64,000 bases of DNA from Flavihumibacter cheonanensis (GCF_022352215.1 NZ_JAKRWF010000001.1:620001-684000); one strand, 5' to 3'; shown: positions 8,616-18,069, counted from the first letter of the stretch. Numbers and translations: made by a program. Notes: a model not told the origin generated them from the sequence alone.

Positions 8616-8653
8616 TGTATTAAAACAAATTGTATATCAATTATATACCGCTG

Positions 8654-8680
8654 TCCTTAAGAAAACTTTAAGGAATTTTT
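8654..8680 (+). terminator. weak intrinsic terminator
   Basis: Arms TCCTTAA (8654-8660) and TTAAGGA (8668-8674) around a 7-nt loop, followed by ATTTTT. It lies 38 bp after the DUF3365 stop and before the promoter of the efflux operon. The stem is AT-rich, so strength is uncertain. Confidence 0.5.
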
Positions 8681-8690
8681 CATGATATCA

Positions 8691-8724
8691 TTGGTCAAAT
8701 AGTGATTTCCGCGGTTTAACTTTG
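8691..8724 (+). promoter_or_regulatory. Bacteroidota-type promoter of the efflux operon
   Basis: A perfect -7 box TAACTTTG at 8717-8724 (consensus TAnnTTTG) with TTGG at 8691-8694 as a possible -33 element, spacer 22 bp. The predicted leader to the ATG at 8755 is about 27 nt. Confidence 0.55.
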
Positions 8725-8754
8725 AAACGATTCAACAAACCCAGGACCGATATA

Positions 8755-9138
8755 ATGAAATTACCTTTACAAAAAGGGTTAAGGGCTTTTATTGGCATGT
8801 TCCTGTTACTGATGTTACCGTTAGCAGGCACATTGGTAAAGCATTCAGCAGTCAAAAATAATCTTGACGCAATAAGTCATGCTGTGGTGCTGGAGAATTA
8901 TGAAAACCTGGAAACAGATCTGAGTTTTTCTTCCCTGAGATTTGAATTTGGAAATTGGATTCCGGAAGCAATCCGGAGTGTTACTATCCGGATGACTCAC
9001 CTTGCCTTTCCGGATAATGGGCTTGATATCTTCATTAAATTTATACCTGCGCTGGTTATCTTTCCACTCCACCAGCCGGAAGATTTTTCTATCAAACCTG
9101 ATTTTGTTGGATATCTATTTCGCCTGAAACCATTTTGA
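8755..9138 (+). CDS. small membrane-anchored or secreted protein of unknown function, first gene of the efflux operon
   Basis: A 127-residue product from ATG 8755. A TTG 33 bp upstream is also in frame but overlaps the -7 box, so I reject it. Residues about 9-28 (LRAFIGMFLLLMLPLAGTLV) form a signal anchor or signal peptide, and a second hydrophobic segment lies near 97-108 (FIKFIPALVIFPL). I recognise no family. It has its own promoter and ends 58 bp before the RND adaptor gene, so it is probably the leader gene of the efflux operon and may be a small accessory protein. The call as a real gene rests on the signal-like N-terminus, promoter and operon position. Confidence 0.55.
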   Translation: MKLPLQKGLRAFIGMFLLLMLPLAGTLVKHSAVKNNLDAISHAVVLENYENLETDLSFSSLRFEFGNWIPEAIRSVTIRMTHLAFPDNGLDIFIKFIPALVIFPLHQPEDFSIKPDFVGYLFRLKPF

Positions 9139-9182
9139 TGATCACTTGCCTATTGTGAAGCAAGTATTTTTTAAGTGATCAT
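9138..9182. promoter_or_regulatory. overlapping alternative inverted repeats before the RND adaptor gene
   Basis: Outer arms ATGATCACTT (9138-9147) and AAGTGATCAT (9173-9182) can pair. An inner pair, ACTTGC (9144-9149) and GCAAGT (9160-9165), uses four of the same left-arm bases, so only one full structure can form at a time. Between the inner right arm and the outer right arm lies a T-rich stretch. The element begins at the last base of the upstream stop codon. It could be an attenuator, an operator or an mRNA processing site. Confidence 0.45.
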
Positions 9183-9196
9183 TTTAATAATTCAAC

Positions 9197-10309
9197 ATGA
9201 CTGGACATTTCCGTGCAGCAGCGTGGGGCATCGTTCTTTTTTTATTTGGTTGTAGTACAAACGATAATAAAACAAAAATTGAAGAACCAGACCAGATTCC
9301 GGTAGTTAGACTGGCTAAGTCTGATACAACGTTGTATACTGGGTACGTAGCCGACATTCAGGCCGTACAAAACGTAGAAATCCGTGCCAAAGTGGATGGC
9401 TTCCTGGAACAGATTTTAGTAGATGAAGGACAGTTTGTAAAACAGGGCCAACCGCTTTTTCTAATCAATGTAGCAGAATATACGAATGCAGTAGCGAGAA
9501 CGGAGGCACAATTGTCCAACGCGCATGCTGAAGCGCATGCAGCAGAATTGGAAGTTGGCAGGGTAAAAACGCTAGCCGATAAAAATGTAGTAGCTACTTC
9601 AGAATTGAAACTGGCAGAAGCCCGGTTGATGGCAGCTCAGGCAAAAGTGAAAGAAGCCCTGTCGGCCCATGACCTGGCCAACCTGCAATTAAATTACACC
9701 ACAATCAAAGCGCCTTTTGATGGTATTGTTAACCGGATTCCGCTGAAAAGAGGAAGCTTGATTGAATCTGGAACATTGCTTACCACTCTTTCAGATAATC
9801 GCTCGGTTTTTGCTTACTTCAATGTGTCGGAAATAGAATACCTGCAATTGACAAAAGGGAATAAAGAATCATTAACAGAAACCGAGATCGTAAGCCTCAT
9901 TCTCGCAGATGGAACGGTTTATCCGCAAAAAGGAAAAATCGAAACTATTGAAAGTGAATTTGATGAAAGTACCGGATCCATTGCTTTTCGGGCCCGTTTC
10001 CCGAACCCGCAGCGCCTGCTCAAACATGGCGCATCCGGCAGGGTACGACTCAGCAACATTGCTTCCGACATTGTAATGGTGCCACAGAAATCTGTTTTTG
10101 AAATCCAGGACAAACATTTTGTTTACGTGGTGGGATCGGATAAAAAAATCCATCAAAAACCATTTATGCCGGCACGTCGGGTGGCAGAATATTATATCGT
10201 GGCGTCCGGCTTGGATGCAGGAGATACCATCGTCTATGAGGGTATTCAGAACCTGCGGGATGGTATGACTATTAATCCACTTTTCACTTCGGTGACTACT
10301 TCTAATTAA
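9197..10309 (+). CDS. RND efflux periplasmic adaptor (membrane fusion protein)
   Basis: A 370-residue lipoprotein adaptor with signal peptide and lipobox FGCS (Cys19). It shows the first half of the lipoyl/barrel-sandwich domain (VEIRAKVDGFLEQILVDEGQFVKQGQPLF), a coiled-coil hairpin (about 90-150), the second lipoyl half (LNYTTIKAPFDGIVNR) and a beta-barrel and membrane-proximal domain (SVFEIQDKHFVYVV). It bridges the inner-membrane pump encoded 8 bp downstream and the outer-membrane channel. The order adaptor-pump-channel is the standard HAE1 layout. Confidence 0.95.
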   Translation: MTGHFRAAAWGIVLFLFGCSTNDNKTKIEEPDQIPVVRLAKSDTTLYTGYVADIQAVQNVEIRAKVDGFLEQILVDEGQFVKQGQPLFLINVAEYTNAVARTEAQLSNAHAEAHAAELEVGRVKTLADKNVVATSELKLAEARLMAAQAKVKEALSAHDLANLQLNYTTIKAPFDGIVNRIPLKRGSLIESGTLLTTLSDNRSVFAYFNVSEIEYLQLTKGNKESLTETEIVSLILADGTVYPQKGKIETIESEFDESTGSIAFRARFPNPQRLLKHGASGRVRLSNIASDIVMVPQKSVFEIQDKHFVYVVGSDKKIHQKPFMPARRVAEYYIVASGLDAGDTIVYEGIQNLRDGMTINPLFTSVTTSN

Positions 10310-10317
10310 CTACAATA

Positions 10318-13300
10318 ATGGTAGAAACTTTTATCCGGCGACCAGTATTGTCGCTGGTAATTTCCCTGCTAATAACGCTTCTGGGTTTGCTGGCATTATT
10401 TACCCTGCCCGTAACCCAGTTTCCGGATATCGTACCGCCTTCCGTGGTAGTTAGTGCCAAGTATACAGGTGCTAACGCCGAAGTATGTGCGAAAGCGGTG
10501 GCAACGCCTTTGGAGCGTGCCATCAATGGTGTGCCGGGTATGACCTATATGTCTTCTGTATCCAGTAACAATGGTAATACGCTGATCCAGGTATATTTTG
10601 AGGTGGGGACAGACCCTGACCTGGCAGCAGTAAACGTGCAGAACCGGGTAACAACTATCCTCGATGAATTACCGGAAGAAGTAATCAAAGCCGGTGTTAC
10701 GACAGAGAAAGAAGTAAACAGTATGTTGCTTTATCTCAACCTGATGAGTTCCGATCCTGCAGCAGATGAAGACTTTATCTACAACTTTGCAGATATCAAT
10801 ATCCTACAGGAATTGAAACGGATTGATGGGGTTGGTTTTGCCGAGATCATGGGTCAGAAAGAATATTCCATGCGTGTTTGGTTAAAGCCTGATCGCATGC
10901 TGGCTTACAATGTATCGGCCGATGATGTGGTGCAGGCATTGCGCAACCAGAATATTGAAGCTGCTCCAGGTAAAGTAGGAGAGAGTTCCGGAAAGCAGAC
11001 CCAGCCGCTCCAGTATGTGTTGCGTTATACCGGAAAATTTTTCGAGCCCAAACAATATGCGGAAGTAGTAATTCGATCCCAGGAAGATGGATCCCTGCTG
11101 CGTCTGAAAGAAATTGCAGACGTGGAGTTTGGAGCGATGACCTATAGCATGGTTTCGAAGACCGATGGCCGTCCGGCTGCTTCCATCATGTTGAAACAAC
11201 GCCCGGGCTCCAATGCACGGGATGTAATCCAGGCCGTAAAAGACCGGATGGGAGAGTTGAAGGAAACCAGTTTTCCGCCGGGAATGGAATACAATATCTC
11301 GTATGATGTATCGCGTTTCCTGGATGCTTCAATTAATGAAGTACTCAAAACTTTGTTAGAAGCTTTTATCCTCGTGTTTATCGTGGTGTTTATCTTCCTG
11401 CAAGATTTTCGTTCTACTTTAATTCCAGCGCTTGCAGTACCAGTTGCTTTGATCGGTACTCTGGCATTCATGCAGCTGTTTGGGTTCTCTATTAACCTGC
11501 TTACCCTCTTTGCATTGGTATTGGCGATTGGTATTGTGGTGGATAATGCGATTGTAGTAGTAGAAGCCGTGCACGTTAAAATGACACAGGAGCACCTGCC
11601 GCCACTGGAAGCTACCATCAAGGCGATGAAAGAGATTACAGGCGCGATTCTGGCAATTACCCTGGTAATGTCTGCGGTGTTTATTCCGGTTGCCTTCCTG
11701 AGCGGACCGGTGGGAGTATTCTATCGTCAGTTCTCTATTACGCTTGCTATCTCAATTGTGATTTCGGGCGTGAATGCCCTGACACTTACGCCAGCACTTT
11801 GTGCTTTGCTCATGCGACATGATGAAGTGAAAAAACGCAACCTGCTAGGACGATTCTTCGAAGGCTTCAACAACAAATATGATAAAACAGAACGCTGGTA
11901 TTCCAGGCTGATTCAACGTATCGCCGGCAAACGGGTGCTGACCTTCTCCCTTTTCCTGCTCTTCTGTGTACTGACATTTGGTATCATCAAAGTTTTGCCA
12001 TCCGGCTTTATTCCTACAGAAGATCAGGGTATGATTTATGTGAATGTAACCACACCGCCGGGTGCTACTGTTGAACGTACCGAAAAAGTGCTGGATGAAA
12101 TTCAAAAAGTAGCCAATGACCTCGGACCTGTTGAAACCATCGCTACCCTAGCGGGATTCAGCCTGATGAATGATGTGGCAGGGGCTTCTTATGGAATGGG
12201 TATGATCAACCTCAAGCCCTGGGATGAACGTACCGAATCTGTACAGGACATGATGGAGGAACTGGTTGCCAAAACCAAACATATCAAGGATGCACAGATA
12301 GAATTCTTCCCGCCGCCAACCGTACCAGGTTTTGGTAACGCAAGTGGATTTGAATTCCGGGTGTTGGATAAAACCGGAACCGGTGATCTGCAGCAAACTG
12401 CTGCGGTAACCAACCAGTTGATTGAAAAGCTGGAAGGTTCTCCGGTAATCAGTGGAGCTTTCACCAGCTTTGACCCCAGTTTCCCGCAATACCTGATTCA
12501 TATTGATTATGAAATGGCTGCCAAAAAAGGGGTAACAGTGGACAATGCGATGAGTACCCTGCAAACTCTGCTGGGTAGTTATTACGCTACCAACTTTATC
12601 CGCTTTGGTCAGATGTATAAAGTGATGGTGCAGGCATACCCGCAATACCGCAAAAATCCGGATGATATTCTGCAGCTCTATGTGAAGAATAACCAGGGTG
12701 AGATGGTGCCGTATTCAACATTTGTTCAACTCGAACGAGTATACGGACCTGAACAATTGACTCGCTATAACATGTACACTTCCGCAATGGTTACGGGTGA
12801 TTCAAAACCGGGCTTCAGTAGTGGTGATGCAATCAAAGCGATAGAAGAAGCAGCAGCTGATTTACCCCGAGGTTTTAGTTACGAATGGAGTGGTATGACA
12901 CGCGAGCAGATCCTCTCGGGGAATCAGGCTGTATATATCTTCCTGATCTGTCTGGTCTTCGTATACCTGCTGCTGGCAGCTCAATATGAAAGTTTCCTGT
13001 TGCCATTACCGGTGTTGTTGTCCTTGCCTGCCGGGATATTCGGAGCCTTTTTTGGATTGTGGGCACTCGGATTGGAAAATAATATCTATGCGCAGGTTGC
13101 CCTGGTAATGTTGATTGGGCTGCTTGGCAAGAATGCCATCCTGATTGTTGAATTCGCGATTCAGCGCAGGGAAGAAGGTCGCTCTGTGCTGGAGGCGGCA
13201 GTCGAAGGTGCTGCATCACGTCTGCGTCCGATCCTGATGACCTCCTTTGCATTTATTGCGGGCTTATTGCCGCTTTGTCTTGCTTCCGGTGCCGGTGCTA

Positions 13301-13464
13301 TGGGTAACCGTTCCATTGGTACTGCAGCAGCTGGTGGTATGTTGATCGGTACACTCTTTGGTGTGCTGGTAATTCCCGGATTGTATGTGCTTTTCGCAAG
13401 TTTGCTCAAAGCGCCGGTTAAGAAAAAAATTACAGAAAATGAAACAATTGACGGTGATGCATAA
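10318..13464 (+). CDS. HAE1-family RND efflux pump
   Basis: A 1048-residue AcrB/MexB-type pump with twelve membrane helices and two large periplasmic loops. The N-terminus (FIRRPVLSLVISLLITLLG) and the conserved Lys in GLLGKNAILIVEF near TM10 are present. In TM4 the proton-relay motif reads VVDNAIVVVEA: Asp409 is followed by Asn410 where AcrB has two Asp residues. It would drive proton-dependent export of hydrophobic drugs, bile salts or metabolites through the tripartite complex. No regulator gene lies next to the operon. Confidence 0.95.
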   Translation: MVETFIRRPVLSLVISLLITLLGLLALFTLPVTQFPDIVPPSVVVSAKYTGANAEVCAKAVATPLERAINGVPGMTYMSSVSSNNGNTLIQVYFEVGTDPDLAAVNVQNRVTTILDELPEEVIKAGVTTEKEVNSMLLYLNLMSSDPAADEDFIYNFADINILQELKRIDGVGFAEIMGQKEYSMRVWLKPDRMLAYNVSADDVVQALRNQNIEAAPGKVGESSGKQTQPLQYVLRYTGKFFEPKQYAEVVIRSQEDGSLLRLKEIADVEFGAMTYSMVSKTDGRPAASIMLKQRPGSNARDVIQAVKDRMGELKETSFPPGMEYNISYDVSRFLDASINEVLKTLLEAFILVFIVVFIFLQDFRSTLIPALAVPVALIGTLAFMQLFGFSINLLTLFALVLAIGIVVDNAIVVVEAVHVKMTQEHLPPLEATIKAMKEITGAILAITLVMSAVFIPVAFLSGPVGVFYRQFSITLAISIVISGVNALTLTPALCALLMRHDEVKKRNLLGRFFEGFNNKYDKTERWYSRLIQRIAGKRVLTFSLFLLFCVLTFGIIKVLPSGFIPTEDQGMIYVNVTTPPGATVERTEKVLDEIQKVANDLGPVETIATLAGFSLMNDVAGASYGMGMINLKPWDERTESVQDMMEELVAKTKHIKDAQIEFFPPPTVPGFGNASGFEFRVLDKTGTGDLQQTAAVTNQLIEKLEGSPVISGAFTSFDPSFPQYLIHIDYEMAAKKGVTVDNAMSTLQTLLGSYYATNFIRFGQMYKVMVQAYPQYRKNPDDILQLYVKNNQGEMVPYSTFVQLERVYGPEQLTRYNMYTSAMVTGDSKPGFSSGDAIKAIEEAAADLPRGFSYEWSGMTREQILSGNQAVYIFLICLVFVYLLLAAQYESFLLPLPVLLSLPAGIFGAFFGLWALGLENNIYAQVALVMLIGLLGKNAILIVEFAIQRREEGRSVLEAAVEGAASRLRPILMTSFAFIAGLLPLCLASGAGAMGNRSIGTAAAGGMLIGTLFGVLVIPGLYVLFASLLKAPVKKKITENETIDGDA

Positions 13465-13471
13465 ACGAAGT

Positions 13472-14920
13472 ATGAAACTCCTGGGTGGCACCCTGGTGGC
13501 AGTCCTTTTTATGGCTGCCTGCAAAGTGGCTGCTCCTCCGGCTTTACCGGATGTAAAACCTTTACCACCAGAGTTTCTGCCCAAAACGGATACCAGTGCC
13601 TCCATGATGGACAGTACCTCTGCGGGTAATTTTCACTGGGATGTTTTTTATAGTGATTCATTGTTGTTGCAACTGATCGATACGGTATTGAAAAATAATC
13701 CGGACCAGCAAATTGCATTGCAGCGGGTGGAAATCATGAACCAGTTGGTAAACCAGCGCAGAGCCGCTTTTCTGCCTTCTTTCCAGGGAGTGTTAAGTGG
13801 TGGACTGGATCGATTTGGTGAGTATACAATGAATGGTGTGGGTAATTTTGATATGAATTTATCGCCCAATCTTAGTAAAGAGCAGATTGTTCCTAACCCG
13901 GTACCTGATTTATTTATAGGAGTCCGTAGTCATTGGGAAATTGATATCTGGGGTAAACTCAAAGCCCAGAAAAAAGCAGCCATCGCCAGGCTGATGGCAG
14001 CCGAAAATGGCAGACGTTATCTTACCACGCAACTGGTAGCACAGGTTGCATCCCTTTACTATGAGCTGGCTGCCAGTGATATTGAACTGGATATCATCCA
14101 AAATAATATCAAACTGCAACAACAGGCATTGGAAGTGGTGAAAGTGCAGAAGGAGGGTGGCCGTGCTACCCAACTGGCGGTACAACAGTTTGAAGCACAG
14201 TTGTATCGTACACAATCACTCGAGTGGATGATGAAACAGCGGGTGGTGTCTATCGAAAATCAACTGAGTGTGCTGGCTAACCAGTATGATCAACCGATAA
14301 AGCGGCAGAAGTTTTCTTTTCAGGATATTACTCCTTCACCTTTACCTATTGGATTTCCAGCGGATGTATTGTTAAGTCGCCCGGATATCAAAGAAGCAGA
14401 ATTAAAACTGCAGGCGGCTAAAAGTGATATTGAAGCCATCCGGGCTGCCTTCCTACCCGCCCTCACATTGCAACCTATGGTTGGGTTACATTCATACAAT
14501 GCCTCTAAGTGGATTAATCCGGAATCATTGACCTGGGGCATACTGGGCGGACTAACTGCGCCATTGTTAAATCGCCGGCAGTTGAAAGCCGATTTCAACA
14601 TTTCAACGGCTGAGCAGAAAATTGCATTCAACAGTTACCAGCAAACGCTGGTGGTAGCGTATAATGAAATTAGTACACAGATGAATAACTGGTCGAATCT
14701 GAGTCAGCAGTTTTATCTGAAAGAAAAGGAATTTAATGTGTTGTCAACTGCGGTGCAAACAGCTAGGGATTTGTATGTGGGAGGCTATGCGAATTACCTG
14801 GAAGTGATTACAGCACAGAAAGGAGTATTGGATGCCGAACTGGAATTGGTGGATACCCGCTTAAAAATGATGCAGGCTAAAGTTGATCTTTATAGAGCAT
14901 TAGGAGGAGGATGGCAATAA
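13472..14920 (+). CDS. outer-membrane efflux channel (TolC/OprM family lipoprotein)
   Basis: A 482-residue NodT-type outer-membrane factor. I chose ATG 13472, 7 bp after the pump stop, because it gives a compact lipoprotein signal (MKLLGGTLVAVLFMAAC). ATG 13439 and 13457 are in frame but overlap the pump gene. Two repeats of the efflux-channel domain are visible, with long amphipathic helices (for example QRVEIMNQLVNQRRAAFLPS) and the LLSRPDIKEAELKLQAAKSDI segment. It completes the tripartite pump. The stop codon lies in the loop of a 9-bp hairpin. Confidence 0.93.
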   Translation: MKLLGGTLVAVLFMAACKVAAPPALPDVKPLPPEFLPKTDTSASMMDSTSAGNFHWDVFYSDSLLLQLIDTVLKNNPDQQIALQRVEIMNQLVNQRRAAFLPSFQGVLSGGLDRFGEYTMNGVGNFDMNLSPNLSKEQIVPNPVPDLFIGVRSHWEIDIWGKLKAQKKAAIARLMAAENGRRYLTTQLVAQVASLYYELAASDIELDIIQNNIKLQQQALEVVKVQKEGGRATQLAVQQFEAQLYRTQSLEWMMKQRVVSIENQLSVLANQYDQPIKRQKFSFQDITPSPLPIGFPADVLLSRPDIKEAELKLQAAKSDIEAIRAAFLPALTLQPMVGLHSYNASKWINPESLTWGILGGLTAPLLNRRQLKADFNISTAEQKIAFNSYQQTLVVAYNEISTQMNNWSNLSQQFYLKEKEFNVLSTAVQTARDLYVGGYANYLEVITAQKGVLDAELELVDTRLKMMQAKVDLYRALGGGWQ

Positions 14921-14929
14921 GCCATCCTC
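14907..14929. terminator. stop-codon hairpin at a convergent gene end
   Basis: Perfect arms GAGGATGGC (14907-14915) and GCCATCCTC (14921-14929) with loop AATAA, whose last three bases are the stop codon of the outer-membrane channel gene. No T run follows on either strand. The convergent gene ends 15 bp away. It resembles the hairpins at 27263, 49587 and 54727. Confidence 0.6.
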
Positions 14930-14943
14930 GCTCATGTAGTTTA

Positions 14944-15918
14944 TCAGGCCAGTTCCATGCCAACTTTTTCAAGCAGGGCCTTGGTTTTACGGATGCCTTC
15001 ATCTTCACTTAACACTTCTCCTTCGTACTCGATACCGATATAACCAGTAAATCCAGCAGCTTTTACAATCTGCAGCATTTTCTTATAATCTGTTTCGGTT
15101 TCATTTCCCTGTGCATCAAAATCATGTGATTTGGCACTTACGCCCTTGGCAAAAGGCATGAGTTCGGTAGTACCCTGATAGCGGTCATACGCTTCCAGGC
15201 AGTTGCGCCAGTTGCCCGGTTCGCGTTTGATACAGAAGTTGCCGAAATCTGGCAAGGTTCCCACATTGGGTTTGTTGACAGCCTTCATCACGCCAGCCAA
15301 CCAGGCACCATTGGAAGAATATCCCCCATGGTTTTCAACAATTACATTGATACCTACTTTTTCTGCGTATTCACCCAGGCGGCTTAATCCGTCGGCTGCT
15401 GTTTTGGCAATTTCCTCTGCGGTTCCTTCACCTGCGGCATTCACCCGAATGGTGGCACAACCCAGGTGTTTGGCAGCATCCACCCACTTGTAATGGTTTT
15501 CTACTGCCTTGATGCGTTCTGCTTCTACTTTGTGACCAATATCTCCCTCACCATCGATCATTATGAGGTGATTTTTTACATCATTGTCACTGCAGCGCTT
15601 CAGCATTTCATTCAGGTAATTGGTGTCCTGGGCCTTGTCTTTGAAGAACTGGTTTACATATTCCACTACACCGATACCAAAATCTTTTCTGGCTTTGGCG
15701 GCGAAATCAAGATTGTCCATTTTCTTTTCGAAAAGGGTTTTGTGCAGCGACCATTGAGCCAGGGAAATCTCAAAGAATAATTTTTTGGCAGCCTCAGTAG
15801 TGCCGGATTCAGCAGTTTCGGTTTTTTTCTCATCCGAACTGTCCAGGCAGGATACTCCTGTAACTCCTATGGCAAGGCCACCCATTAACTTAAGAAACTG
15901 TCTGCGTTGCGATTGCAT
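14944..15918 (-). CDS. exported sugar phosphate isomerase/epimerase-like TIM-barrel protein
   Basis: A 324-residue protein of the xylose-isomerase-like TIM-barrel superfamily. The N-terminus [14 protein letters not shown] has a twin-arginine-like motif followed by a hydrophobic stretch and a VSC lipobox-like site, so it is probably exported and perhaps lipid-anchored. The barrel shows metal-ligand-type segments such as [33 protein letters not shown] and IGIEYEGE. Bacteroidota carry many such Tat-exported relatives near glycan genes, with mostly unknown sugar substrates. It stands alone, 74 bp from the PNGase-like gene on the same strand. Confidence 0.85.
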   Translation of the reverse strand: MQSQRRQFLKLMGGLAIGVTGVSCLDSSDEKKTETAESGTTEAAKKLFFEISLAQWSLHKTLFEKKMDNLDFAAKARKDFGIGVVEYVNQFFKDKAQDTNYLNEMLKRCSDNDVKNHLIMIDGEGDIGHKVEAERIKAVENHYKWVDAAKHLGCATIRVNAAGEGTAEEIAKTAADGLSRLGEYAEKVGINVIVENHGGYSSNGAWLAGVMKAVNKPNVGTLPDFGNFCIKREPGNWRNCLEAYDRYQGTTELMPFAKGVSAKSHDFDAQGNETETDYKKMLQIVKAAGFTGYIGIEYEGEVLSEDEGIRKTKALLEKVGMELA

Positions 15919-15992
15919 GTTTGTTGAGTTGTTGGTGATAAATAAGGACAGAATTTACAACTATTTTTATTGACGATGTTCAAGTTCCGGAA

Positions 15993-17939
15993 TTATTGAC
16001 GAAAAACAATTCGTAATCGTTTATTAAATACCATTTTCCCTTTCACCCATACCTGAACATAATAGCGCTGTGCCGGCAGGTAACTCATATCGTACTGGAA
16101 AACACCTTCCTTCAGGTTTTCATACACATGTTCTTCCACCAGTTGGTTACCAGGGTCGGATATAAAACGAACTGTCACTTTTTCTGCAGTATTGCTGAAA
16201 TAGTCGAGGGTAGTGGGTCCGGCACTCATGGTAGGGTAGAGGCCAACAGCGGGTGTTTCCACAGGAGCCTGGTGTTGGGTGGAATCCTGGACCACTTCGA
16301 ATGCATAAAACAGGCTGGTTCCGAAATCCGATTCAAAGGGATGCAACATCCGGCGCTGGTGATCTAACAGTCTGGCATAACCGCGACCGCCCCGGCGATT
16401 GAACCAGAATTCCAGTCCGTCTCCTGCAGTATCTTTTACCTGTAAGGTATAGATTCCCGGTTGCAGTTGCCATTGCTCCTGGTACAGGCTGTCTGCTTTG
16501 AGTTCACCTTCTTTTCGTTGCTGAACAATTTCATTAGTTGAATTGGTCAGGGTATAGGAATTGTGTTCCGGTTGCCGGTTGGTCTTAAACTGGAAAACCA
16601 GGCTGGCACCATGCTTTGGTATGGCGTTGAAAACGCTGCTCATACTATTGTCCGGAAGGTAGCCATCTTGTCTTCCATTAGGGCGATTAAGTTCAACCTG
16701 GAACTCATTTTCACCTGGACCTGATACAATAATACCAGGCAATTTCACGATCGCTGTTTCGCCTGGCTTGAGTTCTCCTTTCCATTGAAAGAGCTGGCGA
16801 ACTTTACCCTTTGTGCCATAACTGATTTGCAGGGTTTTTAGCAATTCGCCACCCAGGTTGCGAAAAGCAATTACCGGGTGTACACCAGCCGGGTTGATCC
16901 TTGAATGAATGTCTTTATTGGAGGGAACGATAATATCTTCCATAGCTACATCCTGCTTGCTTCGATAGGCTCCATATTCCACCACATAGGCGGAGATCAC
17001 TTCAGTTGCGCTGGGCTTGGGTGATTGATATGGCTCCATGTTGATATCCACTACATTTTTTCGGTTAGGCTGGATGGTTAGTTCATAACTGTCGGCATGT
17101 TTCAGCTCTCCCGGGCACCAGTAGGCGCGATCAATTACCCAGGTGCCGGCTTGTGGATAGAGGGGATTATCTCCGCATTTCTGCCAGATATCCCGTTTGT
17201 CGATCAACTGACCATTGAATAGCACTTCGCGGTACCGGCTGCAGAATTCCCCACATCCTGCAGGGTCCATACCATGACCGGTCTGGTAAACCAGCAGGCG
17301 GGCATTCCGGGTTTTTGAATCTGAGGTAAAGCTGACCGGTTTGAGTGCCGCTTCAATTGGTTTGCTGCTATCGCCATAGGCATAATGACCATCATAAACC
17401 CGGTGAATGGCAACCGGGGGAAGGGCAGGAGGTCCGGGTGTAATTTCAAATTGTACGGTGATCTTCCAGCCCCGGTCGTTATTGGGTTCATAACCCGCAT
17501 GCCGGTATTCCACTTCCACGCTATCGCGCAAAAGCAGGCTGAAATCAGTAAGGTCTGTGGCCCATTCAAAATTCCAATTCTTCCCAAAAGCGCCACCATA
17601 AGGGGTAAGCATGCGCCCGATTTCATAACTCAGATCCGGTGCATTTTGTCCTCCTTTACGCCGGATCAGTATTTGGTCCATATAATCCCAGTCGGCGCAC
17701 CTCAGCGTATCCGGACAACCAAACTTTACAACCATACGGATTTTACGAATGGGTATAGTGGTGGCAGGAAATTTTCCCCATCCGAGGTAGGTATTAATGC
17801 CTTTTGAAGGATCGGTAACCACTGTGATCTTATCATGAGTGGTGATGGTTTGGATCGCAGTTTTCTGTGCAACAGCATTCATGGACAACAGTACTGAGAG
17901 GACTCCCAGTAACAATAGGGTAGTATAGTAGCGTTTCAT
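15993..17939 (-). CDS. PNGase F-like peptide-N-glycosidase with T9SS sorting domain
   Basis: A 648-residue secreted enzyme (signal peptide ending AVAQ). The PNGase F two-domain core is well matched. CADWDYMDQI corresponds to the segment holding the catalytic Asp60 of Flavobacterium PNGase F, EIGRMLTPYG follows, GCGEFC matches the segment with Glu206, and WVIDRAYWCPGEL matches the WAPDRAGWCPG region. The last 75 or so residues (from VGLYPTMSAGPTTLDYF) look like a type A type IX secretion sorting domain. It should remove N-glycans from glycoproteins outside the cell. ATG 17942 directly precedes and could also be the start. Confidence 0.85.
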   Translation of the reverse strand: MKRYYTTLLLLGVLSVLLSMNAVAQKTAIQTITTHDKITVVTDPSKGINTYLGWGKFPATTIPIRKIRMVVKFGCPDTLRCADWDYMDQILIRRKGGQNAPDLSYEIGRMLTPYGGAFGKNWNFEWATDLTDFSLLLRDSVEVEYRHAGYEPNNDRGWKITVQFEITPGPPALPPVAIHRVYDGHYAYGDSSKPIEAALKPVSFTSDSKTRNARLLVYQTGHGMDPAGCGEFCSRYREVLFNGQLIDKRDIWQKCGDNPLYPQAGTWVIDRAYWCPGELKHADSYELTIQPNRKNVVDINMEPYQSPKPSATEVISAYVVEYGAYRSKQDVAMEDIIVPSNKDIHSRINPAGVHPVIAFRNLGGELLKTLQISYGTKGKVRQLFQWKGELKPGETAIVKLPGIIVSGPGENEFQVELNRPNGRQDGYLPDNSMSSVFNAIPKHGASLVFQFKTNRQPEHNSYTLTNSTNEIVQQRKEGELKADSLYQEQWQLQPGIYTLQVKDTAGDGLEFWFNRRGGRGYARLLDHQRRMLHPFESDFGTSLFYAFEVVQDSTQHQAPVETPAVGLYPTMSAGPTTLDYFSNTAEKVTVRFISDPGNQLVEEHVYENLKEGVFQYDMSYLPAQRYYVQVWVKGKMVFNKRLRIVFRQ

Positions 17940-17990
17940 CATACCGCAATATCCCAAACCCCTTTCAACTCCGCCTCCTTAATTTTGCTC

Positions 17991-18069
17991 AATCCTTCCA
18001 TTCCTCCTTTCCTCCCTTCTCCTTTGTCCCCTCTTCCATGCCTCCCTCTTCCATTCTTCCCCTTTCCCT
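17991..18069 (+). repeat. pyrimidine tract, copy 1
   Basis: About 80 bases that are almost all C and T on the plus strand, lying in the divergent gap between the PNGase-like and ABC exporter genes. Positions 18041-18060 are identical to 25564-25583. The tract runs directly into a TAAATTTG box. Confidence 0.75.

Noticed and set aside
8722-8754. Upstream TTG start for the orphan membrane protein
   Set aside because: The TTG lies inside the -7 box TAACTTTG, so it would not be transcribed.
11142-11621. 159-codon minus-strand open frame inside the RND pump gene
   Set aside because: It lies wholly within a clear pump gene, is rich in Ser/Thr/Arg as typical of antisense frames, and shows no domain.
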